This document shows, one piece after another, positions 16,699-25,212 of a stretch of 64,000 nucleotides of DNA. This DNA comes from Alphaproteobacteria bacterium (lineage in GTDB: Bacteria > Myxococcota_A > UBA796 > CAJQPC01): the NCBI GenBank assembly GCA_020632795.1, contig JACKEV010000014.1, positions 351,559 to 415,558 of the forward strand, given 5' to 3'. Position 1 is the stretch's first letter, and each line of letters starts with the position of its first letter. The position numbers and the translations under genes were made by a program. Below the pieces are notes generated by a model, which ran no database searches, was not told the DNA's origin, and saw nothing but the letters and a program-made list of their open reading frames with translations.

Positions 16699-17520
16699 AT
16701 GCTGGAGATCGAGCGCTATGGGCCGGTCGAGGCGCTGCACATGGGCAAGCCCCTGCTCGTCGTCGGTCGGCCCATGATGACCGTGCGCTGCTACGCGGTG
16801 GACGGGCTCCTGGTGGACAGCGGGCTGCACCACCACCGCCGCGCGGTGCTCGACTTCGCCCGCGCGTGGGGCGCCGGCCGGGTCGCCTTGACCCACCACC
16901 ACCAGGACCACAGTAACAACGCCGAGAACCTGCGGGTCGAGGGCCTGGAGGTCCTCGCCTCCCCGCAGACCCGGGCCATCCTGACCGAGGGCTTCCGCAC
17001 CCACTTCTACGACCGCTGGGTCTGGGGAGACGCCCGGCGCACCCGGGCCGCCCCGCTGGGCCCGGTCATCGAGACGGAGCGCCACCGCTTCGAGGTCCTC
17101 CCCGCCCCCGGCCACTGCGTCGATCAGGTCGTCTTCTACGAGCGGCGGGAGGGCTGGCTGTTCAGCGGGGACGCCTTCCTGGCCACGCGCATCAAGTACT
17201 TCCGCAGGGACGAGGACTTCGCCGCGACGGTCGAGACCACCCGCCGCCTGGCCGCGCTGGAGGTCAGCGCGCTGTTCTGCGCCCACCGCCCCCGGATCGA
17301 CGGCGCCGCCTCCGCGATGCGGCAGAAGCTCGACTTCCTGGTCACCCTGGAGCAGCGGGTCCGCCACCTGCACGCCAGCGGCTGGCCCGACACAGCCATC
17401 GCCCGGGAGCTGATCGGCGCCGACCCGCTCTGGCTCCGCCTGATGACCCTCGGCGACGCCTCGGCGGTCAACGTCGTGCGCTCGATCCTCCATGGACCGA
17501 CGCCCCGGCGGCCTCGGTAG
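16699..17520 (+). CDS. Metallo-beta-lactamase-fold hydrolase, LACTB2-like
   Basis: 273 residues. The metal-binding motif THHHQDHSNN (HxHxDH), then PAPGHCVDQVVF, LFSGDAF and CAHRPRIDG supply the expected His and Asp ligands for two metal ions. The C-terminal 60 residues (LEQRVRHLHASGWPDTAIAREL) form a winged-helix-like domain as in LACTB2-type hydrolases or nucleases. Substrate cannot be told from sequence. No signal peptide, so cytosolic. It is divergent from the lipoprotein at 15185, 59 bases away. Confidence 0.88.
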   Translation: MLEIERYGPVEALHMGKPLLVVGRPMMTVRCYAVDGLLVDSGLHHHRRAVLDFARAWGAGRVALTHHHQDHSNNAENLRVEGLEVLASPQTRAILTEGFRTHFYDRWVWGDARRTRAAPLGPVIETERHRFEVLPAPGHCVDQVVFYERREGWLFSGDAFLATRIKYFRRDEDFAATVETTRRLAALEVSALFCAHRPRIDGAASAMRQKLDFLVTLEQRVRHLHASGWPDTAIARELIGADPLWLRLMTLGDASAVNVVRSILHGPTPRRPR

Positions 17521-17549
17521 CCGCGCGGGGCGTCGTCGGGGTCAGGGGC

Positions 17550-18581
17550 TCAGTTGCCGGCGCGGTAGGTCGTCCACATCGCGTCCATCCGCTCCATCTG
17601 CCCGCTCGAGAACTCGAACATGCAGTAGTCGTCGGTGTAGTCCATGAAGTTCTCGATGGGGTCGGGGCCGTCGTTCCGGCAGGAGTCCCGGCCGACCGGG
17701 CAGCCGTAGTTGGCGCTGCGCTCCGGGGGCGTGTCGCCGACCGAGTCCCCGGAGCCCCGGCAGCCGCCCTGGAAGGTGTGGTAGAGGCCCAACCAGTGCC
17801 CGACCTCGTGGGTGGCGGTGTCGCCCTCGTTGTAGGGCGCCGCCGAGCCGCCGGGCAGCGAGGAGTAGAGCAGGACCACGCCGTCGTCGCTGGCGTTGCT
17901 GCTGTAGTCGAAGGGGAAGGTGGCCCAGCCCAGCAGGCCGCCGCCGAGGTTGGCGGTGTACAGGTTGAGGTCGTCGGCGCTGCCCTGGCGCAGGCTGCGC
18001 TTGGCGGAGGACTCGGCGCTGGAGCCGTAGCCCATGCCGAACCAGGAGCTGTTGTCGGTCCAGTCGGTGGACACGAGGTTGAAGGTCCACCTGGCGTCCG
18101 CGTAGGCGTCGTTGAGGACCTGCATCTGGGCGCTCACGTCGGCGTCGGTGAGCCGCCCGACGCTGCCGCTGTGGATGACGTGGAAGTAGACGTTGATGGT
18201 GCCGCCGGTGGGGGTGTAGGTGCCGCCGCCATCGCCGCCACCGTCGCTGCCGCCGCCGCTGTTGCCGCCGCCGTTGCCGTTGCCGCCCGGCGGAGGCAGC
18301 GGGATGGCGCCGGAGAAGGCGGGCAGGGTGGCGTGCCAGGCCTCCAGCGCCTCGACCTCGGCGTCGGAGATGTCCGTCGCGCACCGCCGGCCGCTCTCCA
18401 CGAACGCGGCCTGGCTGGGGTAGACCTGACCCTCGAACGCGAAGGGCTCGAGCACGAAGGGGTCGAAGTCCTCCACCTCGGAGAAGTCGTCCGTCCACAG
18501 GTTGTCGTCGTCGAGGGCCTCGGTGCCGGTGGCGCAGGACGTGAGGCTGAGGACGACGGTGAGCGCAATGGCGAGCTTCAT
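17550..18581 (-). CDS. Secreted M43-type (pappalysin/cytophagalysin-like) zinc metalloprotease
   Basis: 343 residues from ATG 18579-18581, preceded by GGAGG at the right distance. The start MKLAIALTVVLSLTSCATG is a signal peptide with lipobox TSC. A Gly/Asn-rich linker (about residues 100-130) separates an N-terminal segment from the catalytic domain. That domain has HEVGHWLGLYH (zinc ligands HExxHxxGxxH with catalytic Glu) and the Met-turn NFMDYTDDYCM. Several cysteines probably form disulfides. The enzyme likely digests extracellular protein or processes surface proteins. Confidence 0.9.
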   Translation of the reverse strand: MKLAIALTVVLSLTSCATGTEALDDDNLWTDDFSEVEDFDPFVLEPFAFEGQVYPSQAAFVESGRRCATDISDAEVEALEAWHATLPAFSGAIPLPPPGGNGNGGGNSGGGSDGGGDGGGTYTPTGGTINVYFHVIHSGSVGRLTDADVSAQMQVLNDAYADARWTFNLVSTDWTDNSSWFGMGYGSSAESSAKRSLRQGSADDLNLYTANLGGGLLGWATFPFDYSSNASDDGVVLLYSSLPGGSAAPYNEGDTATHEVGHWLGLYHTFQGGCRGSGDSVGDTPPERSANYGCPVGRDSCRNDGPDPIENFMDYTDDYCMFEFSSGQMERMDAMWTTYRAGN

Positions 18582-18758
18582 GAAGACCTCCGATGAGGGT
18601 ACGGCGTGGGGAGCCTGGGGCCGAGGGCGCCGGGTCGTGGGCGCGCGGGGCTCTTCAGGCGGGGCATACATAGCGTATTTCTAAGGATTTACGGCTTACG
18701 TGCAGCGTGACACGGACAGCCTCTGCCGCTCGCCCGGCGCTCGGGGTAGGATGGCGGC

Positions 18759-19592
18759 GTGTCGACGCAGCCGTCCGCTCCCGACCGCAGCGTGCCCTGG
18801 GGTGTGCTGGGCGTGGTCGCCGCCCTGATCGTGGCGGTGGGGGTCTCGTTGTGGCCCCAGGCGGCGGCGCCGCCGCCGGAGCCGCCGCCAGAGCCCCCCC
18901 CGCCGCCCGCGGCGGTCGAGCCGGCGCTGCCGGAGCGGGCCGAGGGGCTGGTGGTCGTGCTGCTGGATGACGCCGCGGCCCCGCGCGGCCCGGACCGCAG
19001 CGAGGGGCTCGCCGCTGTGCTCGACGCCATCGGCGCTTCAGCGCCGCGCGCGACGCTGTTGGGGGTGGAGGTCCGGCCCGCCGACGTGGACCGGCTGCGG
19101 GTCAAGGGCGGCGCGATCTACGCGGTGGGGGGGCGGGGGCTGGCGGTCTGCGGAGGCGAGGCCGCAGGCTGCGTGGATGGTCTGGTGCGCGTCGATGGCC
19201 CCTCGGGCGCGATCGAGCGCTGGCCGGTCTGCCTCTCGGACATCCCCACGCTGCCCTGGGCGGCGGCCCACCCCGCCGGGGGCTGCCCGGCCCGGGTCCT
19301 GTCCGTGCCCACCCCGCCGCCGGATCCCTGTGCGCTGCCCTACCGCCGGCTCTACGCCTCCGAGCTTCTCTCCGGGGAGCCGCTGGCCCGGGACCCGCTG
19401 ACGTTCCGCAAGCGGGAGACCTGCGGCGTGTGGCCGATCCCGCTGGAGGGCGCCACGGTGCTGCTGGGGGACCCCCGGCCCGCCGAGGGGGAGCGGACCC
19501 TGCTCCGGCTGGGGGCGAAGGGGCGGCCGGTACCGGAGATCGAGGGCCTGGCGTTCATCGCGGCGCTGGCCTGGGGGGAGGAGACCCCCTGA
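18759..19592 (+). CDS. Membrane-anchored protein with proline-rich stalk, unknown function
   Basis: 277 residues from GTG 18759. A short cytosolic start is followed by one helix (residues about 14-34, WGVLGVVAALIVAVGVSLW) and a proline-rich stalk (PPPEPPPEPPPPPAAVEP). The remaining domain is probably periplasmic and contains seven cysteines. The segment VVVLLDDAAAPRGPDRSEG faintly resembles the start of a CHASE2 sensor, but the rest does not. No catalytic motif is visible. Confidence 0.65.
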   Translation: MSTQPSAPDRSVPWGVLGVVAALIVAVGVSLWPQAAAPPPEPPPEPPPPPAAVEPALPERAEGLVVVLLDDAAAPRGPDRSEGLAAVLDAIGASAPRATLLGVEVRPADVDRLRVKGGAIYAVGGRGLAVCGGEAAGCVDGLVRVDGPSGAIERWPVCLSDIPTLPWAAAHPAGGCPARVLSVPTPPPDPCALPYRRLYASELLSGEPLARDPLTFRKRETCGVWPIPLEGATVLLGDPRPAEGERTLLRLGAKGRPVPEIEGLAFIAALAWGEETP

Positions 19593-19606
19593 AGGTCCGA
19601 AAGGAG

Positions 19607-19632
19607 GGGGGTGACGGATTTCAGCCACCCCC
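19607..19632 (+). terminator. Hairpin after the 18759 gene
   Basis: GGGGGTG (19607-19613) pairs with CACCCCC (19626-19632) across a 12-base loop, 14 bases after the stop codon. There is no T-run, so terminator function is only suggested by its position. Confidence 0.35.
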
Positions 19633-19681
19633 GGACAGGGATTGGCTCCTCATCTGAATAATTCCAATCTGTTGGGGTGGT

Positions 19682-19697
19682 TGGCACAGTCCTTGAA
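19682..19697 (+). promoter_or_regulatory. Imperfect sigma-54-like -24/-12 element
   Basis: TGGCACAGTCCTTGAA has the -24 TGGCAC and correct spacing, but the -12 box is TTGA instead of TTGC. It sits about 46 bases before the ATG of the HEAAH lipoprotein gene in an AT-richer stretch. Weaker than the perfect site at 28798. Confidence 0.3.
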
Positions 19698-19742
19698 ATG
19701 ACGACGGGTGCCGCGCGTTCCTGCGGCCCCGGAGGTGCCGGA

Positions 19743-20432
19743 ATGTTCCCGATCCTGCTGCCCTTGCTGGCGGCCTGCTCCCCCTACGCCATGCACGGGC
19801 CTGCCTGGCCGAGCACCGCCGCCGCCTGCGAGGCGGACCCCGACGGCGTGCCCTGCCGAAACGCCCTCGCCGCCGACCTGGGCTTCCAGGACGTCTACCA
19901 CCCGCTCGCCGTGCCCCTGCTCGACGGCGCCTACGCGCTCCTGAGCCTGGACGCGGGCGAGCTGGACACCCTGGTCTCCGATGACGACATCCGGGAGCCC
20001 CTGCTCGACGAGCTGTGGGCGGTCAGCGACGCGCTGGGCGAGCTGGGGGTCGGCCCGCTGCTCTACGAGTTCGTGGTCTCCCGGGTCAAGGCCACCGAGA
20101 TCGCCACCCCGTCCAACGACAAGGTGATGGCCTTCAACGTGCCCACCCACACGGTCCTGGTCCACCCGGAGCGGGCGTTCAACCTGCGGCCCGAGGACTT
20201 CGCCCACGCCCTGGTCCACGAGGCCGCCCACGACCTCTACCCCTACCACGTGCCCTGCCCGGAGCTGGGCCCCGACGACCGCTCCTGCGACGAGGACTGG
20301 GCGGGGGCCTACGGCTTCCAGGTGGGCGCCGCCGCCCTGCTCGCCCGCAGCTGCGAGGACGGCGGTCACTGGACCTGCGGCGCCTGGGACCGCGCGGTCG
20401 GCAGCCAGGCCAGCTTCATCCTCGCGGAGTGA
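19743..20432 (+). CDS. Lipoprotein with HExxH zinc-peptidase motif
   Basis: 229 residues from ATG 19743, with GGAGG eight bases upstream. MFPILLPLLAACSPYA is a signal peptide with lipobox LAAC. The catalytic motif is ALVHEAAHDLYPYHVPC (HExxH), preceded by helical sequence. Downstream acidic residues (CDEDWAGAYGF) could supply the third metal ligand, as in gluzincins. Six or more cysteines in the mature part suggest disulfides and an extracytoplasmic location. No named family was recognised, so the protease call rests on the motif. Confidence 0.7.
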   Translation: MFPILLPLLAACSPYAMHGPAWPSTAAACEADPDGVPCRNALAADLGFQDVYHPLAVPLLDGAYALLSLDAGELDTLVSDDDIREPLLDELWAVSDALGELGVGPLLYEFVVSRVKATEIATPSNDKVMAFNVPTHTVLVHPERAFNLRPEDFAHALVHEAAHDLYPYHVPCPELGPDDRSCDEDWAGAYGFQVGAAALLARSCEDGGHWTCGAWDRAVGSQASFILAE

Positions 20433-20478
20433 CCCTTCATGCGGGGCCCCGGCCGCGACTCGGGGTTCGTTGACGGCA

Positions 20479-20495
20479 GACACCCGGAGGGTGTC
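20479..20495. terminator. Hairpin between convergent genes
   Basis: GACACCC and GGGTGTC form a perfect 7-bp stem with loop GGA, 46 bases after the stop of the 19743 gene and 36 bases beyond the stop of the convergent SRPBCC gene. A bidirectional terminator is likely. Confidence 0.45.
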
Positions 20496-20531
20496 GCGTC
20501 GGGGTCCCGCATCTCCCCCCAGGAGGGGTCT

Positions 20532-21320
20532 CTACGCCCCCGCCGCTGTGAGGCGGGCGGCGAAGGCCTCCTGCAGCGCCCCCGCCTGCGCGGCGTGCTC
20601 GCCGTACAGGTAGAGCATCAGCGTGCGCATGGACGGCGCGCTGCCCGCCATCTCGACGCGCAGCAGGGCGTCGCCCAGGTCGGGCAGCACCGCCCCCAGG
20701 TAGTAGGGCGGATCCCACAGGTCGACGGTGCCCTTCAGGGGGCCGACGCCCGCGGGGTTGGCGACGAAGTCCGCGCCCTCGCCCGCCGGCGGGCCCGCGA
20801 CCGCGAGGCCCTCGGGGCCCAGCAGCCGCGCCCAGATGTCCTCGGCGCTGCGGTCGACCTTCTCCATGAGGCAGACCTGCACGCCCCCCCGGCCGGCCTG
20901 GGTCTCCAGCAGGTGCTGGAGGTTGCGCAGGAAGGCCCGCCAGCCGCGATCCAGGGCGTCGAACTCGTCATCCCAGTTGCCGGTGCCGCCGAAGCCGGAC
21001 TGGACCAGGCGCAGCACCGTCCGCCCCCGGTCGGTCTCGATGTGGTAGTCGGTGGCCATGTGCACCTCTGCGCCGGGCTCGCCCCAGGACTCGGCCACGC
21101 GCAGGTGGCGGCCGGGCTCCCAGACCTCGATGCCGCCGTTGATGGTCATGCCCTGGCCCCAGCTCACGCGCACGTAGCCGCCGAGGCCCGGCACGACCTC
21201 GGTCTCGGGGCCGAACCAGCGCGCGATCTGCTCGGCTTCGGTGAGGGCGGCCCAGACGGCCTCCGGGGGGGCGTCGATGGTGACGCTCAGCTCGATGCTG
21301 GATCCTGGCTTGTCGGACAT
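20532..21320 (-). CDS. SRPBCC / AHSA1-domain protein
   Basis: 262 residues. It begins SSIELSVTIDAPPEAVWAAL followed by TEAEQIARWFGPE, the hallmark of the AHSA1 branch of the START/SRPBCC fold. RTVLRLVQSGFGG and WRAFLRNLQHLLE close the first domain at about residue 145. The remaining 115 residues may be a second, diverged SRPBCC module. The fold binds hydrophobic ligands; the ligand is unknown. It overlaps the ArsR gene by 34 bases, a common pairing in which the regulator controls its SRPBCC partner. Confidence 0.88.
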   Translation of the reverse strand: MSDKPGSSIELSVTIDAPPEAVWAALTEAEQIARWFGPETEVVPGLGGYVRVSWGQGMTINGGIEVWEPGRHLRVAESWGEPGAEVHMATDYHIETDRGRTVLRLVQSGFGGTGNWDDEFDALDRGWRAFLRNLQHLLETQAGRGGVQVCLMEKVDRSAEDIWARLLGPEGLAVAGPPAGEGADFVANPAGVGPLKGTVDLWDPPYYLGAVLPDLGDALLRVEMAGSAPSMRTLMLYLYGEHAAQAGALQEAFAARLTAAGA

Positions 21321-21928
21321 GGGGTCTCCGGGGGGTCAGGGGGCAGGGCCGGGTGCGCGCCGATGAAGACGCGCAGGCGGCGACCGCCGGGGGTGTGCTC
21401 GTCGTGGTACTTCGCGGTCAGCCGGGCCACCTCGCTGGAGAGCTCCTCCAGGAAGGCGGCCCGGGAGGCCGGGGAGGCGAACCGGATCTCGGTCTCCAGG
21501 GTGGCGGTGGGCAGGCGCTTGCCCGCCGCGTCGGCGCGGGCGCGCAGGGCGCCCAGCTCGCGGATGGCGCGGGCGGCCACCGCCAGCAGGTAGGCCGAGG
21601 AGAAGCGGTCCCGGATGCGCTCGGGGGAGGCCGAGACCCCGCCCAGCACCTGGGGCGCCAGCAGATAGGAGCGCGCGGTCGCCCGGTAGAGCTGCTCGGT
21701 GCAGTTGCCCCGCCGCCGGGTGCCGGCGGGCTCGACCAGGCCCACGCCCTCCAGGGCGCGCAGGTGGTAGTTGAGCTTCTGCCGAGGGATCTCCAGCGCG
21801 CGGCCCAGGGACGCGGCCGAGGCCGGGGCGTGCAGGCTGCGCAGCAGCCGGAGCCGGAGGGGGCTCAGCATCGCAGCGGCCTGTCGGGGGTCGTCGACCA
21901 CCCGCAGCTCGGCGGGCGCGGCGCTCAC
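21287..21928 (-). CDS. ArsR-family winged-helix transcriptional regulator
   Basis: 213 residues from GTG 21926-21928 (GTGA overlap with the upstream membrane gene). Residues about 20-75 are an ArsR-type HTH (LSPLRLRLLRSLHAP, IPRQKLNYHLRALEGVGLVE). The C-terminal half is helical and lacks an obvious metal-binding Cys pair, so it is not an arsenic or metal sensor. It is a longer relative of the regulators paired with AHSA1 proteins. It probably represses its own operon; the promoter at 22339-22367 is the likely target. Confidence 0.87.
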   Translation of the reverse strand: MSAAPAELRVVDDPRQAAAMLSPLRLRLLRSLHAPASAASLGRALEIPRQKLNYHLRALEGVGLVEPAGTRRRGNCTEQLYRATARSYLLAPQVLGGVSASPERIRDRFSSAYLLAVAARAIRELGALRARADAAGKRLPTATLETEIRFASPASRAAFLEELSSEVARLTAKYHDEHTPGGRRLRVFIGAHPALPPDPPETPCPTSQDPASS

Positions 21929-22314
21929 GCGGCGAGCTGCCGCACGCGCAGGCCGCCGCCCAACAGCACCCCCAGCGGGCCGGACAGGATGGTGCCCAGG
22001 ATGGACCAGGCCGGCTTCATGCCCTGCTCGCCCAGGAAGGTCAGCAGACCGAGCGCCAGCATCAGGCCGATGAGGCCGCCGATGTGGGCCCAGGGCCGGC
22101 TGCGGGACAGCCGCGCGGTCACCCAGCCCCCGCCGATGGCGAACGCGAAGCCCGCCGCGATCTCCCCGATGAGCAGGCCGGTGTAGCCCTCCATCTCCGG
22201 GCCGGCCTCCAGCAGGGCCTCGCCGTAGACGGCGTAGAGCACCAGGGTCATGGCCAGGACCCCCACCACCATCGTGGCGTATCCCCCCAGCACCGCGCCG
22301 ACGCTCCGCAACAT
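21925..22314 (-). CDS. Four-helix inner-membrane protein of unknown function
   Basis: 129 residues from ATG 22312-22314, preceded by GGAGG. It has four hydrophobic helices (VGAVLGGYATMVVGVLAMTL, LLIGEIAAGFAFAIGGGW, IGGLIGLMLALGLLTFL, ILGTILSGPLGVLLGGG) with short loops. It is the first gene of a three-gene operon with ArsR and SRPBCC proteins and is coupled to the ArsR gene by a four-base overlap. No family function is known. Confidence 0.8.
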   Translation of the reverse strand: MLRSVGAVLGGYATMVVGVLAMTLVLYAVYGEALLEAGPEMEGYTGLLIGEIAAGFAFAIGGGWVTARLSRSRPWAHIGGLIGLMLALGLLTFLGEQGMKPAWSILGTILSGPLGVLLGGGLRVRQLAA

Positions 22315-22338
22315 CAGGACCTCCAGGTTGAGGCGGTC

Positions 22339-22367
22339 AGACTATGACCGAAAGTATTTCCTGTCAA
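22339..22367 (-). promoter_or_regulatory. Sigma-70-type promoter of the membrane/ArsR/SRPBCC operon
   Basis: On the minus strand a perfect TTGACA (-35, plus-strand 22362-22367) is followed after 17 bases by TAGTCT (-10, 22339-22344). It lies 25 bases ahead of ATG 22314 in an AT-rich pocket unlike the surrounding DNA. The spacing is ideal, although the -10 box is weak. Confidence 0.55.
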
Positions 22368-22420
22368 GACAAGATTTCTTTTCAAAGCAGCCGGACAAGC
22401 CCCCATGCTACGGGGGGAGG

Positions 22421-23785
22421 GTGCTCTGGCTGCTGCTGTTCTCGCTCGCGTGGGCCTCTCCGGGCCTGGATGCCGTCTCCGCTGGCGATCGGGCCCGCTT
22501 CGACGGCGACCGGGCGGCGGCGGTGGACGCCTACCGCGCCGCCATCGAGGCCGGTGAGCCGGCGGCCGAGGCGATGGCCCGCCTGCGCCTGCTCTCCCTG
22601 TCCGGCAACTGGGGCCTGATCGTCCACGGCCCCCGCATCGACGAGGCCCTCTACCGATCGCAGGGCCCCTGGTCGGCGCTGGCCTGGGCGGACTTCCACC
22701 TCTTCGCGCCCGCCCAGGTGGGCGCGGACCCCGCCGAGGCCGAGCGCTTCGCCCGCAGCGCCCTGCTGCTGCTGCCCGGCCCCGCCCTCGCCCGGCTCTA
22801 TCTGGCCACCGGCGACCCCAGGTGGCTGGCGGAGCTGGAGAAGGTGGAGGCCCGCGACGGCCTCGCCGAGGGCCTGCTCGCCAGCGACGGCGCGCTCTGG
22901 CCGGACCCGGGCACCTGGTTCCTGGGCCTGGGGGTCGCGGGCGCGCCGGGGGCGGGGTTCGGCGGGGGCCTCGTCTTCGCCAACCCCGACCTCGCCCGCA
23001 AGGAGTGGGTGGTCTCCCTGGAGGGCGCCGCCACCACCCGCGGCAGCTACGCGGCGGGGCTCTCGGTGCGCAGCCCGGGGCGGGTGTACGGCTGGGGGGG
23101 CGGCGCGGTCGGGCGCACCGTGGCCGACGTCTACGTGGACGACGCCCGGCAGCGCTTCACCCAGTTCTCCGGGCAGGCCCGCCTGGGGCCGGGCTTGAGG
23201 CTGGGGGACTGGCGGGTCGCGGCCGGCATGGGCCTGCGCTGGGACGACGTGGGCGAGGGCATGCAGGCGGCCCACGGACCCTCGGCCTCGGTGGCCTGGG
23301 ATCGGCGACAGGGGTGGGGGAAGGACGCTCGGGGCTGGTTCGTGGCCGCCCGCACCGACGGGGCGATCCCGGCGCTCTCCGACTACCCCCACTGGGCCTG
23401 GGGGGCCGACGCCCGGGGCTACGTCGGCGTCCTCAAGGGGGTCACCGCCGGGCGGCTGACCTTCAACCAGGAGCTGGCCGACGCGCCCTTCTTCCGGTTG
23501 CCGAGCGCGGGGGGAGCTGAGCTGCACCGGGGGGCCTGGGCCGGGCGCTACCGGGCCGCGTGGATCGCCACCGCCGATGTCGAGCAGCGCTGGATGCTCA
23601 TCGGCCCGCTGGAGGGGGTGCTCTTCGTGAACGCCGCCTGGGTGGCCGACGACGGTCTGCACCCGGGCGGGGGCGCGGGGCTGCGCCTGCTGCTGCCGCC
23701 CCAACGCTTCAACGTGGTGCGGCTGGACGTGGCCGTCAGCGACTCAGGCTGGGGCGTCTACACGGGCTGGGGCGAGACCTTCTGA
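22421..23785 (+). CDS. Probable outer-membrane beta-barrel protein with helical-repeat N-terminus
   Basis: 454 residues from GTG 22421 (VLWLLLFSLAWASPG signal peptide; a Shine-Dalgarno-like GGGAGG abuts the start). Residues about 25-170 resemble TPR-like helical pairs (DRARFDGDRAAAVDAYRAAI, AEAERFARSALLLLP). From about 190 on, alternating beta-strands rich in Gly and aromatics dominate (WVVSLEGAATTRGSYAAGLS). The chain ends WGVYTGWGETF with a terminal Phe, the signature of barrels inserted by the BAM complex. Its last 42 bases overlap the P450 gene on the other strand. Confidence 0.72.
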   Translation: MLWLLLFSLAWASPGLDAVSAGDRARFDGDRAAAVDAYRAAIEAGEPAAEAMARLRLLSLSGNWGLIVHGPRIDEALYRSQGPWSALAWADFHLFAPAQVGADPAEAERFARSALLLLPGPALARLYLATGDPRWLAELEKVEARDGLAEGLLASDGALWPDPGTWFLGLGVAGAPGAGFGGGLVFANPDLARKEWVVSLEGAATTRGSYAAGLSVRSPGRVYGWGGGAVGRTVADVYVDDARQRFTQFSGQARLGPGLRLGDWRVAAGMGLRWDDVGEGMQAAHGPSASVAWDRRQGWGKDARGWFVAARTDGAIPALSDYPHWAWGADARGYVGVLKGVTAGRLTFNQELADAPFFRLPSAGGAELHRGAWAGRYRAAWIATADVEQRWMLIGPLEGVLFVNAAWVADDGLHPGGGAGLRLLLPPQRFNVVRLDVAVSDSGWGVYTGWGETF

Positions 23786-25135
23786 GGGCCTGGCCCGCAG
23801 CCGCATCTGCACCGGGTGGACCGGGCGGGCGGTCGTGGCCGCGGCCAGCACCAGAGGGTTGTCGTCCACCGCCTCCACCGACCAGCGCTGGGCGATCATG
23901 GCCAGCACCAGCGTCATCTCCACCATCGCGAAGCCCGCGCCCACGCAGACCCGGGGGCCGCCGCCGAAGGGGAAGTAAGCGAACTTGTGGAGCGAGTCCC
24001 GGAACGCGGGGGTCCAGCGCTCGGGGCGGAAGGCCTCGGGGTCCTCGAAGTAGCGGGGGTCGCGGTGGACGACCCACTGCGGGATCGCCACCATCGAGCC
24101 GGCGGGCACGCGCCAGCCGCCGATGACGTCGTCCTGAACCGCCTGACGGCCGATGCTGTAGGCCGGGGGGTGCAGGCGCATGGACTCCCGCAGGATCTGC
24201 TCGGACCAGGTCAGCGCGCGCAGGTCCGACACCGTGGGGGGCCGCCCGCCCAGGACCCGATCCACCTCGTCGTGCAGCCGGGCGAGCGCCGCGGGGTGCC
24301 GCGCGAGGTGGAAGAGGGTGAAGGTGAGCGCCAGGGCGGTGGTCTCGTGGCCGGCGAACAGCAGGGTGATCAGCTCGCCGCGCAGGCGCTCGTGGTCCAT
24401 GGCCTCACCGTCCTCGGTGCGGGCCTCCAGCAGCGAGGCCAGCAGGTCGGTGCGCGGCCGGGGGTCGCTGCGCGCCTCCTCGATCAGGCGGTCGACCACC
24501 GCGCCCAGCATGCGGTGGGCCTTCTTGAAGCGGAGGTTGGACGGGGTGGGCACCCACATCGGGAGCTGCAGGGGGTTCGCGCGGGTCTCGGCGAAGAACT
24601 GGCTGACCAGGGTGAAGGACTCGCCGACGGCGCGGGCGTCGTCCGGGCGCAGGGCGCTCCCGAAGAGGGTGTGCAGGGCGATGTCCAGGGTGAGCGCCAT
24701 CATGTCGTCGTGCAGCTCGCGCACCTGGCCGTCCCGCCAGGGGGCCAGGTGCGTCTGGGCGCAGCCCACCATGGTCTCGCCGTACCCCATCACCCGCTCC
24801 TTGTGGAACGCGGGCTGGACGAGGCGCCGCTGGCGCCGCCAGGTCTCTCCGTCCGAGGTCAGCAGGCCTTCCCCGAAGAACACGCTGGCCCGCCGCAGGA
24901 ACTGGTTCTTCACGTAGTTCTTGTGGTTGTGCAGCAGGACGTGGGCGATGTGGTCGGGGTGCCCCAGCAGGTAGATGTCGAAGCCGCCCAGGCGCACGAA
25001 GGCCACGTCGCCGTGCTCCCGAGCGGTCCGGAGCAGGAAGTCGAACGGGTCTCGACTGTAGTCCAGGGCCACGCCGAGCAGGGGCAGCCCCCGGGGGCCG
25101 GGCGGACGTTGCGGTGGGGACGGATCCGGTCGCAT
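23744..25135 (-). CDS. Cytochrome P450
   Basis: 463 residues. The I-helix AGHETTALALTF (about 260), the ExxR motif ILRESMRLHPPA and the heme-binding FGGGPRVCVGAGFA with proximal Cys near residue 397 are all intact. The N-terminal PPGPRGLPLLGVALDYSRD resembles CYP102/CYP4-like bacterial enzymes, and there is no membrane anchor. It is a monooxygenase that would need separate redox partners, none of which are nearby. Substrate is unknown; a fatty-acid-type substrate is a weak guess. No cluster surrounds it. Confidence 0.95.
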   Translation of the reverse strand: MRPDPSPPQRPPGPRGLPLLGVALDYSRDPFDFLLRTAREHGDVAFVRLGGFDIYLLGHPDHIAHVLLHNHKNYVKNQFLRRASVFFGEGLLTSDGETWRRQRRLVQPAFHKERVMGYGETMVGCAQTHLAPWRDGQVRELHDDMMALTLDIALHTLFGSALRPDDARAVGESFTLVSQFFAETRANPLQLPMWVPTPSNLRFKKAHRMLGAVVDRLIEEARSDPRPRTDLLASLLEARTEDGEAMDHERLRGELITLLFAGHETTALALTFTLFHLARHPAALARLHDEVDRVLGGRPPTVSDLRALTWSEQILRESMRLHPPAYSIGRQAVQDDVIGGWRVPAGSMVAIPQWVVHRDPRYFEDPEAFRPERWTPAFRDSLHKFAYFPFGGGPRVCVGAGFAMVEMTLVLAMIAQRWSVEAVDDNPLVLAAATTARPVHPVQMRLRARPSEGLAPARVDAPA

Positions 25136-25212
25136 GAGACCTCGTGGCGTGAACCATATCGCGCTGGCGGGGGCGATGGCCGCCGGGTAGAGGGGCGGAC
25201 CGGAGCTTCGCC

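Noticed and set aside
18759..19592. CHASE2 sensor domain
   Set aside because: Only one strand resembles CHASE2; the characteristic later helices and membrane segments are missing.
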